NCBI GenBank assembly: GCA_001574975.1
Contig: KQ965822.1
Span: 124,001-188,000, forward strand
Reading direction: 5' to 3'
DNA: 64,000 nt
Source of the DNA: Gonapodya prolifera JEL478
Taxonomy: Eukaryota; Monoblepharomycota; Monoblepharidomycetes; Monoblepharidales; Gonapodyaceae
Within the stretch, counting starts at the first letter, position 1. Each line of letters begins with the position of its first letter. The notes below the pieces were generated by a model. That model had not been told where the DNA came from, did no database searches, and was given only the letters and a program-made list of their open reading frames with translations. Below, one piece after another: positions 32,264 to 43,353 of the stretch. The position numbers and the translations under genes are program-made.

Positions 32264-34121
32264 ATGTCGCTCGTCAAATCCCTCCACTCCGACGCTGAAT
32301 TCAAGCAACTGCTGTCGTCTGCGGACCCAAAGAAGCTGGTGGGCACGGTCGGCGCTCGGGGGGTGGAGAAGATGCATTTGCTCGATACACGAAACGCGAA
32401 AGGGATGACAGATTGATTCGTTGGCTGTTCCTTCCCTCCTTGATATAACCACCTCCTGATGGAATGAATGAAAACCGTAACCGGCTCGATTCGCTGTGGG
32501 CGTTGGCGTGGATGTGCTTGTGGTTCGAACAGATCGTGGTGGACTTCACGGCGACATGTAAGCCTTTCCCTGCGCGTTGAGCTTCTTCGCTTTTCTTCTA
32601 ACTTATCGTGAACTGTCGGCACGCTCCAGGGTGTGGTAAGCACCCTACGCTCTTCCCCCACAATTCCATTCCATTCTCCTAAATTCTTCACCAACAACCC
32701 CTCTCGCAAACGGACAGGCCCCTGCCAAATGATCGCTCCCGTTGTGGCCCAACTCTCGACAAAGTACCGGCACGTTGATTTCGCAAAGGTACCGTTGCAC
32801 CATCGAATTGACTCGCAGAGAGTGGAACACTGAAGCGGACCCGAATTTCCGTCCGCCCCTCAGCTTGACGTGGACGAGGTGCAAGAGACGGCCGCGGCGT
32901 GTGGTGTTACGGCAATGCCTACTTTTCAGGTGAATGCTCTCTCGGGCTTCCATCACCTAGGTGGTTACGGAACCCATTTCACCTCGCGCACCTCCCCTCC
33001 CTCCCCACTCCGCCCCCACATTCTCTCCCTTCCCCCCTCCACACCGCCAGTTCTTCAAAGCCAACCGAAAAATCGCCGAGCTCAAGGGCGCCAACCAGGC
33101 CGGTCTGGAGCAGCTCGTGAAGCAGTACCAGGGCCCCGTGGAGGCGAGCGAGGGCGGGGTGTTGGGGGCGCCGGCGGGGCATGTAAGTAGGGGCGGGCGG
33201 GGTGTGAGCTGGGCGTGGCGGGATGACCTCGGGCGTGTTCCCTCGTCGGTCGGCTCGTTGCGAATGATCGACCAGTCGAAGAACTCACGCATGCGCCTCC
33301 TTTCTCACTCCTCCCCACCCGCACACCCCCCAGTCGGACCTCACCTCCTACGTCCAGCTCGCCCAACTCGAGTGCCTCAACCAAAGCCAGCAGCACACCG
33401 TCCGCGGGGCGTTTGCAGAAGACGCGTCGTACCTCGAGTCCGACTCGGACGAGCAGCTTATCGTGGTGGTGCCATTTAACCAGAACGTGCGCGTGCATTC
33501 GATGAGGATTACAGGGCCTAAGGGTGAGAAGTGCCATCACCTGGGCAGGCGCCATTGCTAAATGAAGTCGATCATATTCGCCTGTTCCCTCACAACGTCA
33601 GATAAGGTCCCCCGCACCTTCAAGACCTACGTGAACCGCACCAACCTTGGCTTCGACGAGGCGGACTCGGGTGGTGTGGCCGAGACCGAGGTCCTGACTT
33701 TGGCGGAGAAGGACTACGTTCCAGCCGGCAAAGGGGACCTCGTGACAGCGTTGGTCGGGTTGCGGTACGTGAGGTACCAGAATGGTGTGTTGGATTGGAC
33801 TTGGAAAGATGTGCGAAGCGGTTCTGACCGGGTGATCACCGGGCGTGACTTTGACATTGCAGTCCAATCGGTGATTCTTTTCTTTAAGGACAATATGGGC
33901 GACGAGGAGACGACCCAAGTGAACAGGGTCGTGTTTTATGGGACGCCTGTTGAGACAACAAAGGTGAGTAAACGAACCTCCAATGTTTGATGTGGGCGGC
34001 CTGTAGAAGCTGGATGATTTTACTTACCTTTCTTCGATCCTAACCGCAGATGTCGGACCTCCGAAAGATGGATCACGGAGAAGGGTCTGCGGCTGGACCT
34101 GCGGCGGCAAAGAGCCCGTGA
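32264..34121 (+). CDS. TXNL1: Thioredoxin-like protein 1 (thioredoxin plus PITH domain)
   Basis: Redox protein that associates with the 26S proteasome in animals and yeasts. ATG 32264 begins MSLVKSLHSDAEFKQLLSS. Short exons rebuild the thioredoxin fold: IVVDFTATWCGPCQMIAP with the active-site CGPC, VDFAK, then LDVDEVQETAAACGVTAMPT (cis-Pro loop) and FFKANRKIAELKGAN. A linker (GGVLGAPAGH) leads to the PITH domain: SDLTSYVQLAQLECLNQSQ, then EQLIVVVPFNQNVRVHSMRI, VPRTFKTYVNRTNLGFDEA and VQSVILFFKDNMGDEETTQ. The final exon ends AAAKSP, TGA at 34119-34121. The intron in the PITH domain (GTGTGT near 33785 to the AG before TCCAATC) is 78 nt with no in-frame stop, so retention would insert 26 residues. 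Its 3' end faces the 3' end of the SDR, 190 bp apart. Confidence 0.93.
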
Positions 34122-34311
34122 GGGGTGATGACATGACAGGCGGTCTTAGTACCAGATGATAAAAACTATGGAGACTAAATTTATAACTCATATCACAACA
34201 ATCTGAGACGACAATATACACAGAGCACCACTTTTTTCAAAGATACACGAACTGCACTTGTCATAACTAAGTCGTCTCCGAAACTACGTATAAAAACAAA
34301 ACGCACAGACA

Positions 34312-35154
34312 CTAAACGAAACCCGCGTCGACTTTGAACTCCTGCGCCGTGCACGCCCGACTGTCGTCGCTCGCCAGGAAGAGGACCATTCTCGCAATGT
34401 CCAGGGGAACCACGGTGATAGGGAGACACTGGGCGGCGTCGATCTCCTTGAGCGCTTCCGGGGTGAGCCACAGCTTTCGCTGCCTCTCAGTGGAGACTGC
34501 TCCTGGGGTCACGGTGTTGATTCGGATCTTGTCCCGTCCGAGGGTCCGCGAGAGACCCCGTGTGAGTCCGTCGACGGAACTCTTGGCGATCATGTAGCAC
34601 GCCATGTTCTCCATCTTCGCCTGCCACGAGATAGAGCCGAAGTTGATGATGGAACCCCCGCCAAGGCGCTTCATACCAGGCGTCACGGCTTGAATGGCGA
34701 ACAGTGCCGGGCGTTGGTTGATGCCGATGCGGTTGTCGTAGTATTCGGCGGTGATGTCCTCCAGTTTGTGCCTGTCGTCGTTTGCCTGAGCAAGATGGTC
34801 AAGCGCGCTGAAAAAGCCGCAAAACTGGGTGCCGAAGTCCACCAAATATCAACTCACGACGTTGTTCACGAGCACATTGAAATCCCCAAGCTCTTCCGCC
34901 GCCTCACGGATAGCACCCTGAAGCGCCGCAATGTCGCGAACGTCGACCTTCCTGAACCAAGCCTTGACCTTCGTGGCGAGGGCCTTGCCTTCGGCTTCGG
35001 CAATGTCGACAAAGGCCACCTTAGCACCCTGGGCAGCGAATTCTTGCACGAGGGTCTCTCCGATTCCAGTCGCTCCGCCCGTAATGAACACGCGGCGTTC
35101 CCGAAGGGAGGGGTACGTGGCAAGCGAGGTGGTCGTTTCGGAGTCGGCGGTCAT
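34312..35154 (-). CDS. Classical short-chain dehydrogenase/reductase
   Basis: NAD(P)-dependent oxidoreductase of 256 aa, two exons (34858-35154 and 34312-34785). From ATG 35154: TADSETTTSLATYPSL, then the cofactor motif VFITGGATGIGE (TGxxxGIG), the acidic VAFVDIAE that favours NAD, VDVRD and LVNNV. After the intron it continues ANDDRHKLEDITAEYYDN, catalytic Ser in INFGSISW, Tyr/Lys in CYMIAKSS, then RINTVTPGAVSTERQRKLW and a C-terminus VDAGFV. All four catalytic residues (Asn, Ser, Tyr, Lys) are visible. The NNVANDDRH stretch is shared with bacterial aldose/galactose 1-dehydrogenase-type SDRs, so a sugar or hydroxy acid substrate is possible, but this is inference. Not closely related to the two HSDL2-like SDRs in the window. 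Confidence 0.9.
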
Positions 35155-35810
35155 TATTGCTCGTTCAGGTTTCAGGAATCGGACGATTCGAAGGATTCGA
35201 AGACGCAAAAGCTGAAGATTTATGTCCCCGAGAAATTTGTATGGCGGATTGGCGGGAGGCGTTGTCTGAGTTCATGGAGTCACGCTTCATTTTTTAGCCG
35301 GCAATTCCTTCGGTGACTTTTCCACGGCGCTTTTCGTCAGAGTAGGAATATTGATTTCACGGAGCTGCAGAGAATGCATTTAGCGAAGGAACCTGCAGGT
35401 ATTCCCGCGGGCACGGGACAGAAGCGTGCAGGTTGGCCATGGGCGCAGGCGAGGAAATGTGGGGTTCCAAGAATAACGCTCAAATATCCCCCTCGAAACA
35501 AACAGAACAGAAATTTGTTGGCCATTTCAGATCATGGAAATCGGTATTCTTGTACCCTAAACCGCTGTACACCCAAATAAAGTTCAAGTGCTAAAGCAAA
35601 AAACGGAAGGAAGCAGACGAAATCGGCTGCTCGAAAACAAGGCAAAGGTGGAAACGCAATGCAAGTATCGTGATATTGGATCATCGACAAGTGGGGAATC
35701 AAAACGGGGATTGAGCAGGCGGGTCACCATCGTTGTACGTCCAACAAGCAACGTCCATATTGGAGAGTCAGATCGATGTCAACGATCTTCGAGACTCCTG
35801 TTCTTTGACT
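35155..35810. other. Intergenic stretch
   Basis: About 0.65 kb between the SDR start and the stop of the LMBD1-like gene, both on the minus strand. It must contain the SDR promoter. Plus-strand ORFs here are short and lack support. No repeat recognised. Confidence 0.45.
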
Positions 35811-38804
35811 TCACTCCCTCCAGCCAAACCACGCCCCAACAGATCCTGCCGTGTCGGACCTCCGTGCACCAAGCTGACGCGCAGTCGTGGAGGTCGTGCT
35901 GCCATCCACGGAGACGACCGACAAACTGTCCCTGCTGTTCTGCCTCGACCTCCCGAGCCGTCCGCTTCCGCCAACTGCGCCGCGGCTTCCGGTCCTCCCT
36001 TGGAACATCCGTACTGACGGTGATGGCGGTCGCCCCCGAACCACCGGCCCGCCGTGCAGTCGATCGGTGGAAGCAGGCACGCAAGCTCCGTCGTACCGTG
36101 CCGCGGGAGGGGACGACGCCATGAGAGGTCGTTCTTCGTCTGTGTCGTCGGCGGGGTATCGATCGTCCTCCTCGTCGTCTTCCGAGTCCGAGTCGGAGCT
36201 GGTGGATAAGGACACCAAACGGGGAGAGTGGCCAGCGAATCGGCGTGTGAGGATGATGACGATGGAGAGCATGAAGAGCGAGGAGAGCAAGAACTGAGCA
36301 GAAAGATGAGTCGAACGCCTTTTGCCTTGAAAATGATACAGTAGAAAGTGAATCTCACCTGGGCACCCATAACGACACCTCCCATGACACCTCCATCCGA
36401 TCCAGCCCTCTCCAAGATTCTACCAAACGCAGATCGGGTGCACACTCCGTCCGGCGCGTCAAACGAGCAGGGGAGGACGTAGTCCGGGTTTTCTCGACAC
36501 GCAGACAGAAGCGACGAGTTGGAAACGGAAGGGAAGGGAAGGGTTACGATGTCTTGGTCCAGGATGGAAAGGTGCGAGTCATTCGATGGATTGGGAAGGG
36601 CTGTGATATTGCACTGATCGTCGCTTGGAGAGTTAGTTCAAAGTTCGACGTCACAGTTATTGCATCCCACTCACCCATCGCTGCCCTCCCCAATCGCTCC
36701 ACTCTCCCGCCGCCCACTTCCATCCCGTTCCCATCGCCAAAGTCGCCACTGCCAGGACGACTCCCGCCACAAGCATCACCTGGGCCGCCGTCGCGCCTGG
36801 GCGGAGAGGGTAAAGGCGCACGCACAGGAGGCGTAGTCCGAGTCGAGCAAGGGAGGAGAAGGTACAGAGCAGGATATGCAGGACGAGGAGGGCGAAGAGG
36901 ATTGAAGGGAAAGTTGGGGAGATCTGTAACACGAAGGACGTGAGATCGTGGAAGTTCAAGAAGTGATCAGATATTTGAAGCGTACCTTTCCAGCCTCCTC
37001 CATCAGTCGCTCGATCGGCCCACGCCAGGCACCCTCTCCAGCCGGTAGCTCGAACCCGCACGCGAAGCCGCATTTGGAGTGGGAAAAGCGGTCGATGGAG
37101 GTGGAGAGGACCGAGGCGACGTATGTGAAGGAAAGGGCGAGGGAGAAGAAGGCGAAGAGGGACTGGATGGAGGGTTCGAAGCAAGGGTGAAGTGAGTTTG
37201 GAGGTGGATGGGGGTGAACGTGCAAAAGAACGAACGAACCTTGCCCACCCTCCCAATCCCACTCAAAACCCCCATCCACCCTCCCCTGCTCTTTGCCTCC
37301 ACCTGGTTCTCAACCTCCTCCTTCTTCCTCTCGATCCGTCGCGCCCTGCTCTCCATCTCCTCCACGAGCAGTCTGTCCCGTTTACGCATATCGTCACCGG
37401 GAGCGTACTTGGCGCGCACGACGCGGACGCGTTCGCGAAGAATGGCGAGGTCGGAGGAGAGTGAGAGGAGGTGCGCGTGGAGGAAGGAGGTCGAGTGAGG
37501 GGGGAGGAGGAGGAGGAGGGGTAGGTGGGAGAGGCCGTGGGCCTGTGGGAGGAAGAGGAAAGGGGATTAGGTGGAACGGGGCTTGGGAAAGGGGTGTGAT
37601 GTAGGGATAACGAACCGTGTATGTGATGTAGGCGAACAGCCCGGCGATCGTGAGGAATGTGAGGACGAAGAGAAGTGCTCGCTCGGCACCTGGGCGGTCG
37701 TACCGAAGTGTCGTTTCATCGGTTTAATCCAACAGAATAATGTCCAAGGGGGATATTGGCGTCAATAGTCATCGCGAAGAAAGATCGAATCTGTACCGAT
37801 AGAGAACTCACCCTCGACGCTCGCCATCCGCCTCCACCAGTCCAAATCCGGCCTCTCCCTCGCCCGCGCAATGAGTCCAATCGAAATGAGAATGAGTAGC
37901 GTGATGACGAAGAAGGACATGTACTTGAATGAAGCCAAGAGGCGCTACGTTGTCGGTTGGTGTATCGGAGGACCAGGGGAAACTGTGAGCGACGGAGAGG
38001 AAAGAGGAAGCAGGGATGAAAAGCATAAAAATACCTTGCTCATGGTTTGGTCGTCGTCATACTCCTCAAAGTAGAAATAGGCGAATGGAACGATGATGAA
38101 GACGAGGATGGCGAGGAGGGAGAAGAGGACTGCGGACAGACCAACGTTACCGGTCAATGAGTGTCAGTTTACAGCAGGCAGGAACTTTGCAGGCACTATG
38201 CGTTGGAGGCTTGGTGAAGTCGGTGCCAAGACCGGGCTTCCACCATATTCCGTTCGTGATCTCCCGCGGTTCTGGTTCCCGAAAGGAAGAGGAATCAACC
38301 CACCATAGTAAATCACCGTCAGTGCGTATACTACGCCCTGGACAGCTTCCTGTGTGGCCCATTCGTTCCGCAGTCCCGAACCCATATCCATTGTCTGACC
38401 CACAACGTAGACATCAACAGGAACGATAAGAGCGGCGGTCTGCAAGAAGTTTACGGGAGTATTATCAGAAATCCACCGAAATCGTAGAGGAAATCCGCAG
38501 CTCGGCAGCCCGATGGCATCGTGACTTATCGAGCCACCCACTCACAAGGCTTGTGGTGAGGGTCAGGATGGTGACCACCGTCGCCAGGGCCTCTTTATCG
38601 AGTCTGTGCTGGAAAAAGGAAGTGAAAGTCGTGGAGAAGAGCAGACATGTCTTGATGGCCCAAACGGTTTCGGCGGGAGTCGCGGGGATTCGGAAACGAA
38701 GTGATGGCGATGAGAGGGCGCAGCGAGGGGCGGGTGACGTCAGCACACACCAGAAATATAACAGCTATTGCCGTGTACGCGAACGCAGCGACGTCTTGCT
38801 CCAT
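35811..38804 (-). CDS. LMBD1-like lysosomal/vacuolar cobalamin transporter family protein
   Basis: Multi-pass membrane protein of the LMBR1/LMBD1 family; in animals LMBD1 takes part in cobalamin export from lysosomes. ATG 38804 begins MEQDVAAFAYTAIAVIFLV (first helix). Later exons: ALATVVTILTLTTSL, AALIVPVDVYVVGQTMD, EAVQGVVYALTVIYY, then AVLFSLLAILVFIIVPFAYF followed by the family hallmark YFEEYDDDQT. Next come MSFFVITLLILISIGLIARA, ALLFVLTFLTIAGLFAYIT, a coiled-coil loop (VEEMESRARRIERKKEEVE), LFAFFSLALSFTYVASVLST, PSILFALLVLHILLCTFSSL, VMLVAGVVLAVATLAMG and VLSSLFMLSIVIILTRRF. The cytosolic tail is acidic then Ser/Gly/Arg-rich (SDSDSEDDEEDDRYPADD) and stops at 35811. Membrane location in the vacuole is inferred from the family. 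About ten exons; several inner joins are approximate. Confidence 0.85.
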
Positions 38805-39224
38805 CAGCGACGACCGTGCGTGGGCGAATTCGTTGCGGTGGATGCCTGCTGTGGTCCGGCAAAAGGGCCAAAACCTGCACAACAAAATTCAAATGGTCTG
38901 GAACGCTGTATTAGGATCTACTTACTGGCTCTCGTTGCATTTACTGCTTACAAATTTCGGCAGCAGATAAAGCTATCTTTAAATAGACGCATGAATCGGT
39001 AGAAGTCAAGGAACCATTTGTGCTCTCCGTAAAATTTAGTTGCAATTGCAAATAAGTATGTAGAGTGAACTGAACTCTCAGCTGACTTACTGAGTATCGA
39101 TTATGCCTTCATTGACGGCTTGAGGTTCCAAATTCCGACGACACAAACCAGGAGCCCCAATTGAAAGCCAGCCAGCCCAACCGAGCTCTTAATACTGTCT
39201 ACTGCAGTGAATCTCGGACAATCG

Positions 39225-40853
39225 ATGCCTTTGGACTCACCAGTTCCCAATGCCGGCACGGCTCGATCGGCCAATCCGTTCTTCAACCCGGCACCGAGAG
39301 ACCACATCGATGACCATGATTGGTTCAGAAAGGAGGAGCTAATGCTCGCTTTTCGTAATAGGGGGATGCCCTTGTGAGTATTAATCTCATCGTGAATGAT
39401 TGTGTCAGAATTGGCACAGGTGCGGGTGGTCAAATTGCGATATGTTCACAGTGCCAGTGAAAGGATTTCCTGATGATTGCATTCGAATTTTTATTCAATC
39501 TCCTTCCCGAAATCGGGAGTCGCGATGACGGACACACGACTGATAGTTACCTTCCCGAAATCATTTGATTCCCCAGAGAAGCCCTCCGCTATCCCGTGAC
39601 TCCTTCCTCCATGCACTACGCTCTGATTCACTATGACATACCCTACATTCCCCTCGACATCCCAGACGACGAGTACAAGATAAAAGTCTCTGGATTATGG
39701 AATCGATGTATCGGAGACACGAAGGAGCTCCAAATTTCACTGAGTGAGATCAAGAAGCTGCCCAAGAAGACTATCACCGCCACCTTGGAGTGCGCCGGAA
39801 GCGGTGAGTCCGTCTTCGCCTTCCCTACCTTCTCGTTGCCGCATCATTGTTCTTCCCATAACCTCAAAGGCCGCGCCGTCCGCCCTCCCCCACCCGGCCG
39901 CTGGCCCAGCCAGCCCTGGCACCACTCCGGCGTCTCCACCGCTTCCTGGTCCGGGTGCACGCTATCCTCCCTCTTCTCGTTTCTCGGCGGTCTCCACGAT
40001 TCGTGCGTGGACGTTGCGTTCCAAGGACTGGACGGCGGGTGGGATAAGGGCGCGTTCGAGAACGGGTTCGAAAGAGCGCTGAGGAAGGACGTTGTGGAGA
40101 ATTTGGGAGAGGATATTGTTGTGGCGTGGGAGATGAAGTGAGTCCCTCGCCCTCGTTGACCACTTTCATCGCCTTCACCTTTCAATGACACAAAACCTTC
40201 TCAGCGGCCTCCCCCTCCCCGCAATCCACGGCTTCCCCCTCCGCCTCGTCGTTCCCGGGTGGTACGGCATGGCCTCCGTCAAATGGCTGCACCGGATCAC
40301 GGCCCTCTCTCACCCATTCGAAGGACGTCAGCACAGGGCGTACCGGTACCGTACCTTCATCGAAGACGCTGGAGTGCCTGTGGATTATGTGCGAGTGAAG
40401 AGCTTGATGGTGCCCCCGGGCGTGCCGGATTGGTGGAGTGGGGAGCGTTATGTCGAGGTGTTTGGGAAGGGACGAAGTCACGGCGGCGGCGCAGAGGCTG
40501 GAGACGGTGAGGGTGCTGGAGTGGAAGTTGAGGGAAGGGCATGGACTGGTGCGGGCCGGCGAGTCGTCAAGGTCGAACTTGGCGTGCTGCGACGCACACC
40601 CACACTGAACGGTCCAATGGCCTCCCAGGCACCTTCTTACACCTGGCACGCATGTACACTCATCGCACCATCCTCTCCCTTCTCATGGACGCACTGGTGG
40701 GTCACATGGCGCCCTTCGTCACCTGGCGACTACGTTTTGGTGTGTAGGGCGACGGACGAGGCGGGGAATGTGCAGCCGATGCAGCCGCAAGGATGGGATG
40801 TGGGAGGGTTTGGGAATAATGCCGTGCAGGAGGTGTGCGTTACTGTTGCGTGA
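39225..40853 (+). CDS. Sulfite-oxidase-type molybdopterin oxidoreductase, no heme domain
   Basis: Molybdenum-cofactor oxidoreductase of the sulfite oxidase family. Exon 1 from ATG 39225 encodes DHIDDHDWFRKEELMLAF; exon 2 starts EALRYPVTPSSMHYALIHYD and ends with the molybdenum-ligand cysteine block TATLECAGSG. Exon 3 continues GRAVRPPPPGRWPSQPW, then TASWSGCTLSSLFSFLGGL; exon 4 reads NGLPLPAIHGFPLRLVVPGW and YGMASVKWLHRI. The dimerisation domain follows: SWTHWWVTWRPSSPGDYVLV, CRATDEAGNVQP, ending VQEVCVTVA with TGA at 40851-40853. No N-terminal cytochrome b5 domain, so it is the plant-like layout, perhaps using oxygen or another acceptor. The usual CAGNRR/CAGNGR has Ser in place of Asn. An intron may remain in the VLRRTPTL stretch near 40.59 kb. 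Substrate (sulfite or other) not proven. Confidence 0.88.
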
Positions 40854-40869
40854 TCGGTGGTAAGAAGAA

Positions 40870-43330
40870 TAGTGCAAAATATGGTCAGCCCCAGAGATGG
40901 TGTTCCATCTTGAATAACAACTGGAAGGGCACACACCCCTTAATAAAGGATATCCTTCGTTACTTTACAAACCGTCTTCCACCAAACAAGCTCTGGTGTG
41001 ACAAAGGGGACAAAATATATGTGACTCTAGCAACTAAAGGAGGACCTCCCTATTAATGCTGGTGACGTCACAAGATCGGGATTGATTGTGATTGTACCAA
41101 AAGTCACGTGTTCATTGGTTCAACTGTTCTTGGCGTTTACGGCAAGGTAGTTATGGACACAAAAATGCCTTTTGGACGGTGAGTGTCGGTTCTCAACCTT
41201 CCGGTCTCGTTCATTATAAGGGAATGTGGATCCCGACAATGTCAACGGTTTAGAGTTGTGTTGTTTGAATTGTGGGGAAAGTGCCCTTTTTGGTGTGGAG
41301 ACTGCAGCTTCACCAAACAAAAAGACTCATGACGGCCGATTTCTGTAGCAACGTGTTGATCTTTGCCTACAACATTATACAATAGAGAAAAGGATATTCT
41401 TCGTCACCACCGTTCCGAACAATCATTAGACATGACGTAAAAAAAAATGAGAAGATCCAGTAAAATATTGCAGATTATTATTAATTCTGTCCCGGGGAAT
41501 CGTCTCCTGACGTAAGTTACAAATTCCATCTAATGCGGCGATCCATGATCACACATCAAGTCTTTGTGATCGCCAAATGATCATACCGTATGAGTATGTT
41601 GCGCAAATCAGATGGTGGAAGATTATCCTCAACATACATCCTTTATCGTATTGAGTTGGGGGACGTAGACTGTGAAAAACAGATCCCATGATAAATACCG
41701 ATCGGTAGCCATAAACAAGATGACTTCACACTCCGCAGAGCATGGGAAATGAAGTTCCTTGCGCATTCCCTCCATAGAATCAAGCTATGGCATCCGGTGG
41801 TGGGACAAAGTGGTAGCTTGCTAATCTTTGCCGCAAAGCAGGGATATCCTGCTCCTGATATAGGCCTCCGGATACCCAGTCCATTTTCCGCACAGCTTCG
41901 AGCTATGGCATGGGTAGTTGGACAAAGTTTTATTTGCCACGAAGCAGGAATAACTCCTCCCGACAGGAACACTGCCATATGAGCAAATGTGACAGAAGTT
42001 CTTATGTGAGCAAAGGGGATACTGGTAGTTGGAGCTCCCGTTAATCGTCATGAAGAAATCATTATTGTTACCAAACGTTAGACTGGTACTGGCAACACCC
42101 AAATGGTGGGGAGCCAACAAAACAAGAAGCTTCCCAAATACCATCGGAACTTCTCCTTTTCCTTGGGATTGCGACGAAGTGTAATGAAGATCAAAATGCG
42201 TTTGGTGCATTTTACGCTTCTTCGGGTCTCGTTTGCGACCTTTCTACGCTCCAGCTCGCCAGCACGCTCTTTCCAAGTGCACCGAAAAGAAGGCAATCAA
42301 AGTTGACGAGGCTAGGAATAAATGAAAATCTACGAGATCAAAAAAGATACAAAATGAGAAGGTAAGGTGATTCCTGAAAAGGGCACGTCCAAAACGGTAT
42401 CAAAGTCACAAGCACTATGAACTTCCACAAATGGGGGGGATGCCTCCTTTTCGTGCTGCTCTTGCGTGATTCGTTTTTGGGGTCGCAATCTACCCTGCGT
42501 CTTCGTGACACCGACAGCGTGGCAGAATGGACAAAATTTGTCAGGCGTATACGTGCATAGTAGCATATGTAATTTGCGCGAAGGGGAGAGTGTGAGATGA
42601 AAGGGTGATTATGTAAAGAGGTCAGAACGACCAGTAAGCATTCTCGTCACCAACCGTCTTCCAACAAGTAAAAGCCATGTGGCGGCAGAAAGGACAAAAT
42701 ATGAGCGACTCTAGCCATCACCAGAGATCCACGTCGATGTTGGCATTTGGCAATACCCAACGGTGGCAAGCGGATGCATTGCACTTCTCCAGTTCCTTGC
42801 GCTTACGGCAATTTTGTTGTGGAGACAAAAAATACGGTTTTGTGCAGATTCATTGTACTGCGCTTGAGGGGAGAGTGGGGGTTGGAAGGGTGGTGAACTC
42901 GTCGTCACGTCGAATGAGCCCCGTGACCAACCGTCTTACACCGAGCAAAGCAATGGTGTAACAGAAGGGACAAAATTTCAGACGACCCTAGCCATTATCG
43001 GAGATCCACAGCAATGATGGTGACACCCCGAAGGCGGTGGGGCTGTGTACTACACTCGTCTATACGTGGCAGCAGCGGCCGGGGACTTCTCCTGTTCCCT
43101 GGCCATTGCATTTACTGCAGCGTCAGTTTGGAGCCAAAAAATATTTATACTTTGCAGCGAGCTCCGCTTCCGGTCTCGTTTTGTGACCTGTGAATTTGGT
43201 GCGAATGCACCGAAACTTGGCACACAAAAAACCGCCCATGAAGCGTCACCAAACTATTTTTTGAAGAATAAGTTTATATTGAAATGAGAAAGTCATCTAC
43301 CCATGCACCATATCCTAATATGTGGAAACA
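40870..43330. repeat. Tandem decayed repeats with CxxC zinc-finger-like fragments
   Basis: No intact gene. A DNA motif GGGACAAAAT or close variant recurs at about 41.01, 41.80, 41.92, 42.53, 42.69 and 42.97 kb. In three of these (41.0, 42.7, 42.97) it is preceded by an ACCGTCTT...CAAGC/AAAGC block and followed by GACTCTAGCCAT or a variant. Translated on the minus strand the copies give CPLCHTR, CPFCRHMAF and CPFCHAVGV. The best-preserved segment (41.82-42.21 kb) reads NFCHICSYGSVPVGRSYSC, then FVANKTLSNYPCHSSKLCG; it also contains an internal duplicate. The family is shared with 27.6-30.1 kb, there mostly in the opposite orientation. All copies have stops or frameshifts. Confidence 0.6.
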
Positions 43331-43353
43331 CCGCGATCACCGCTTGCTGATAA

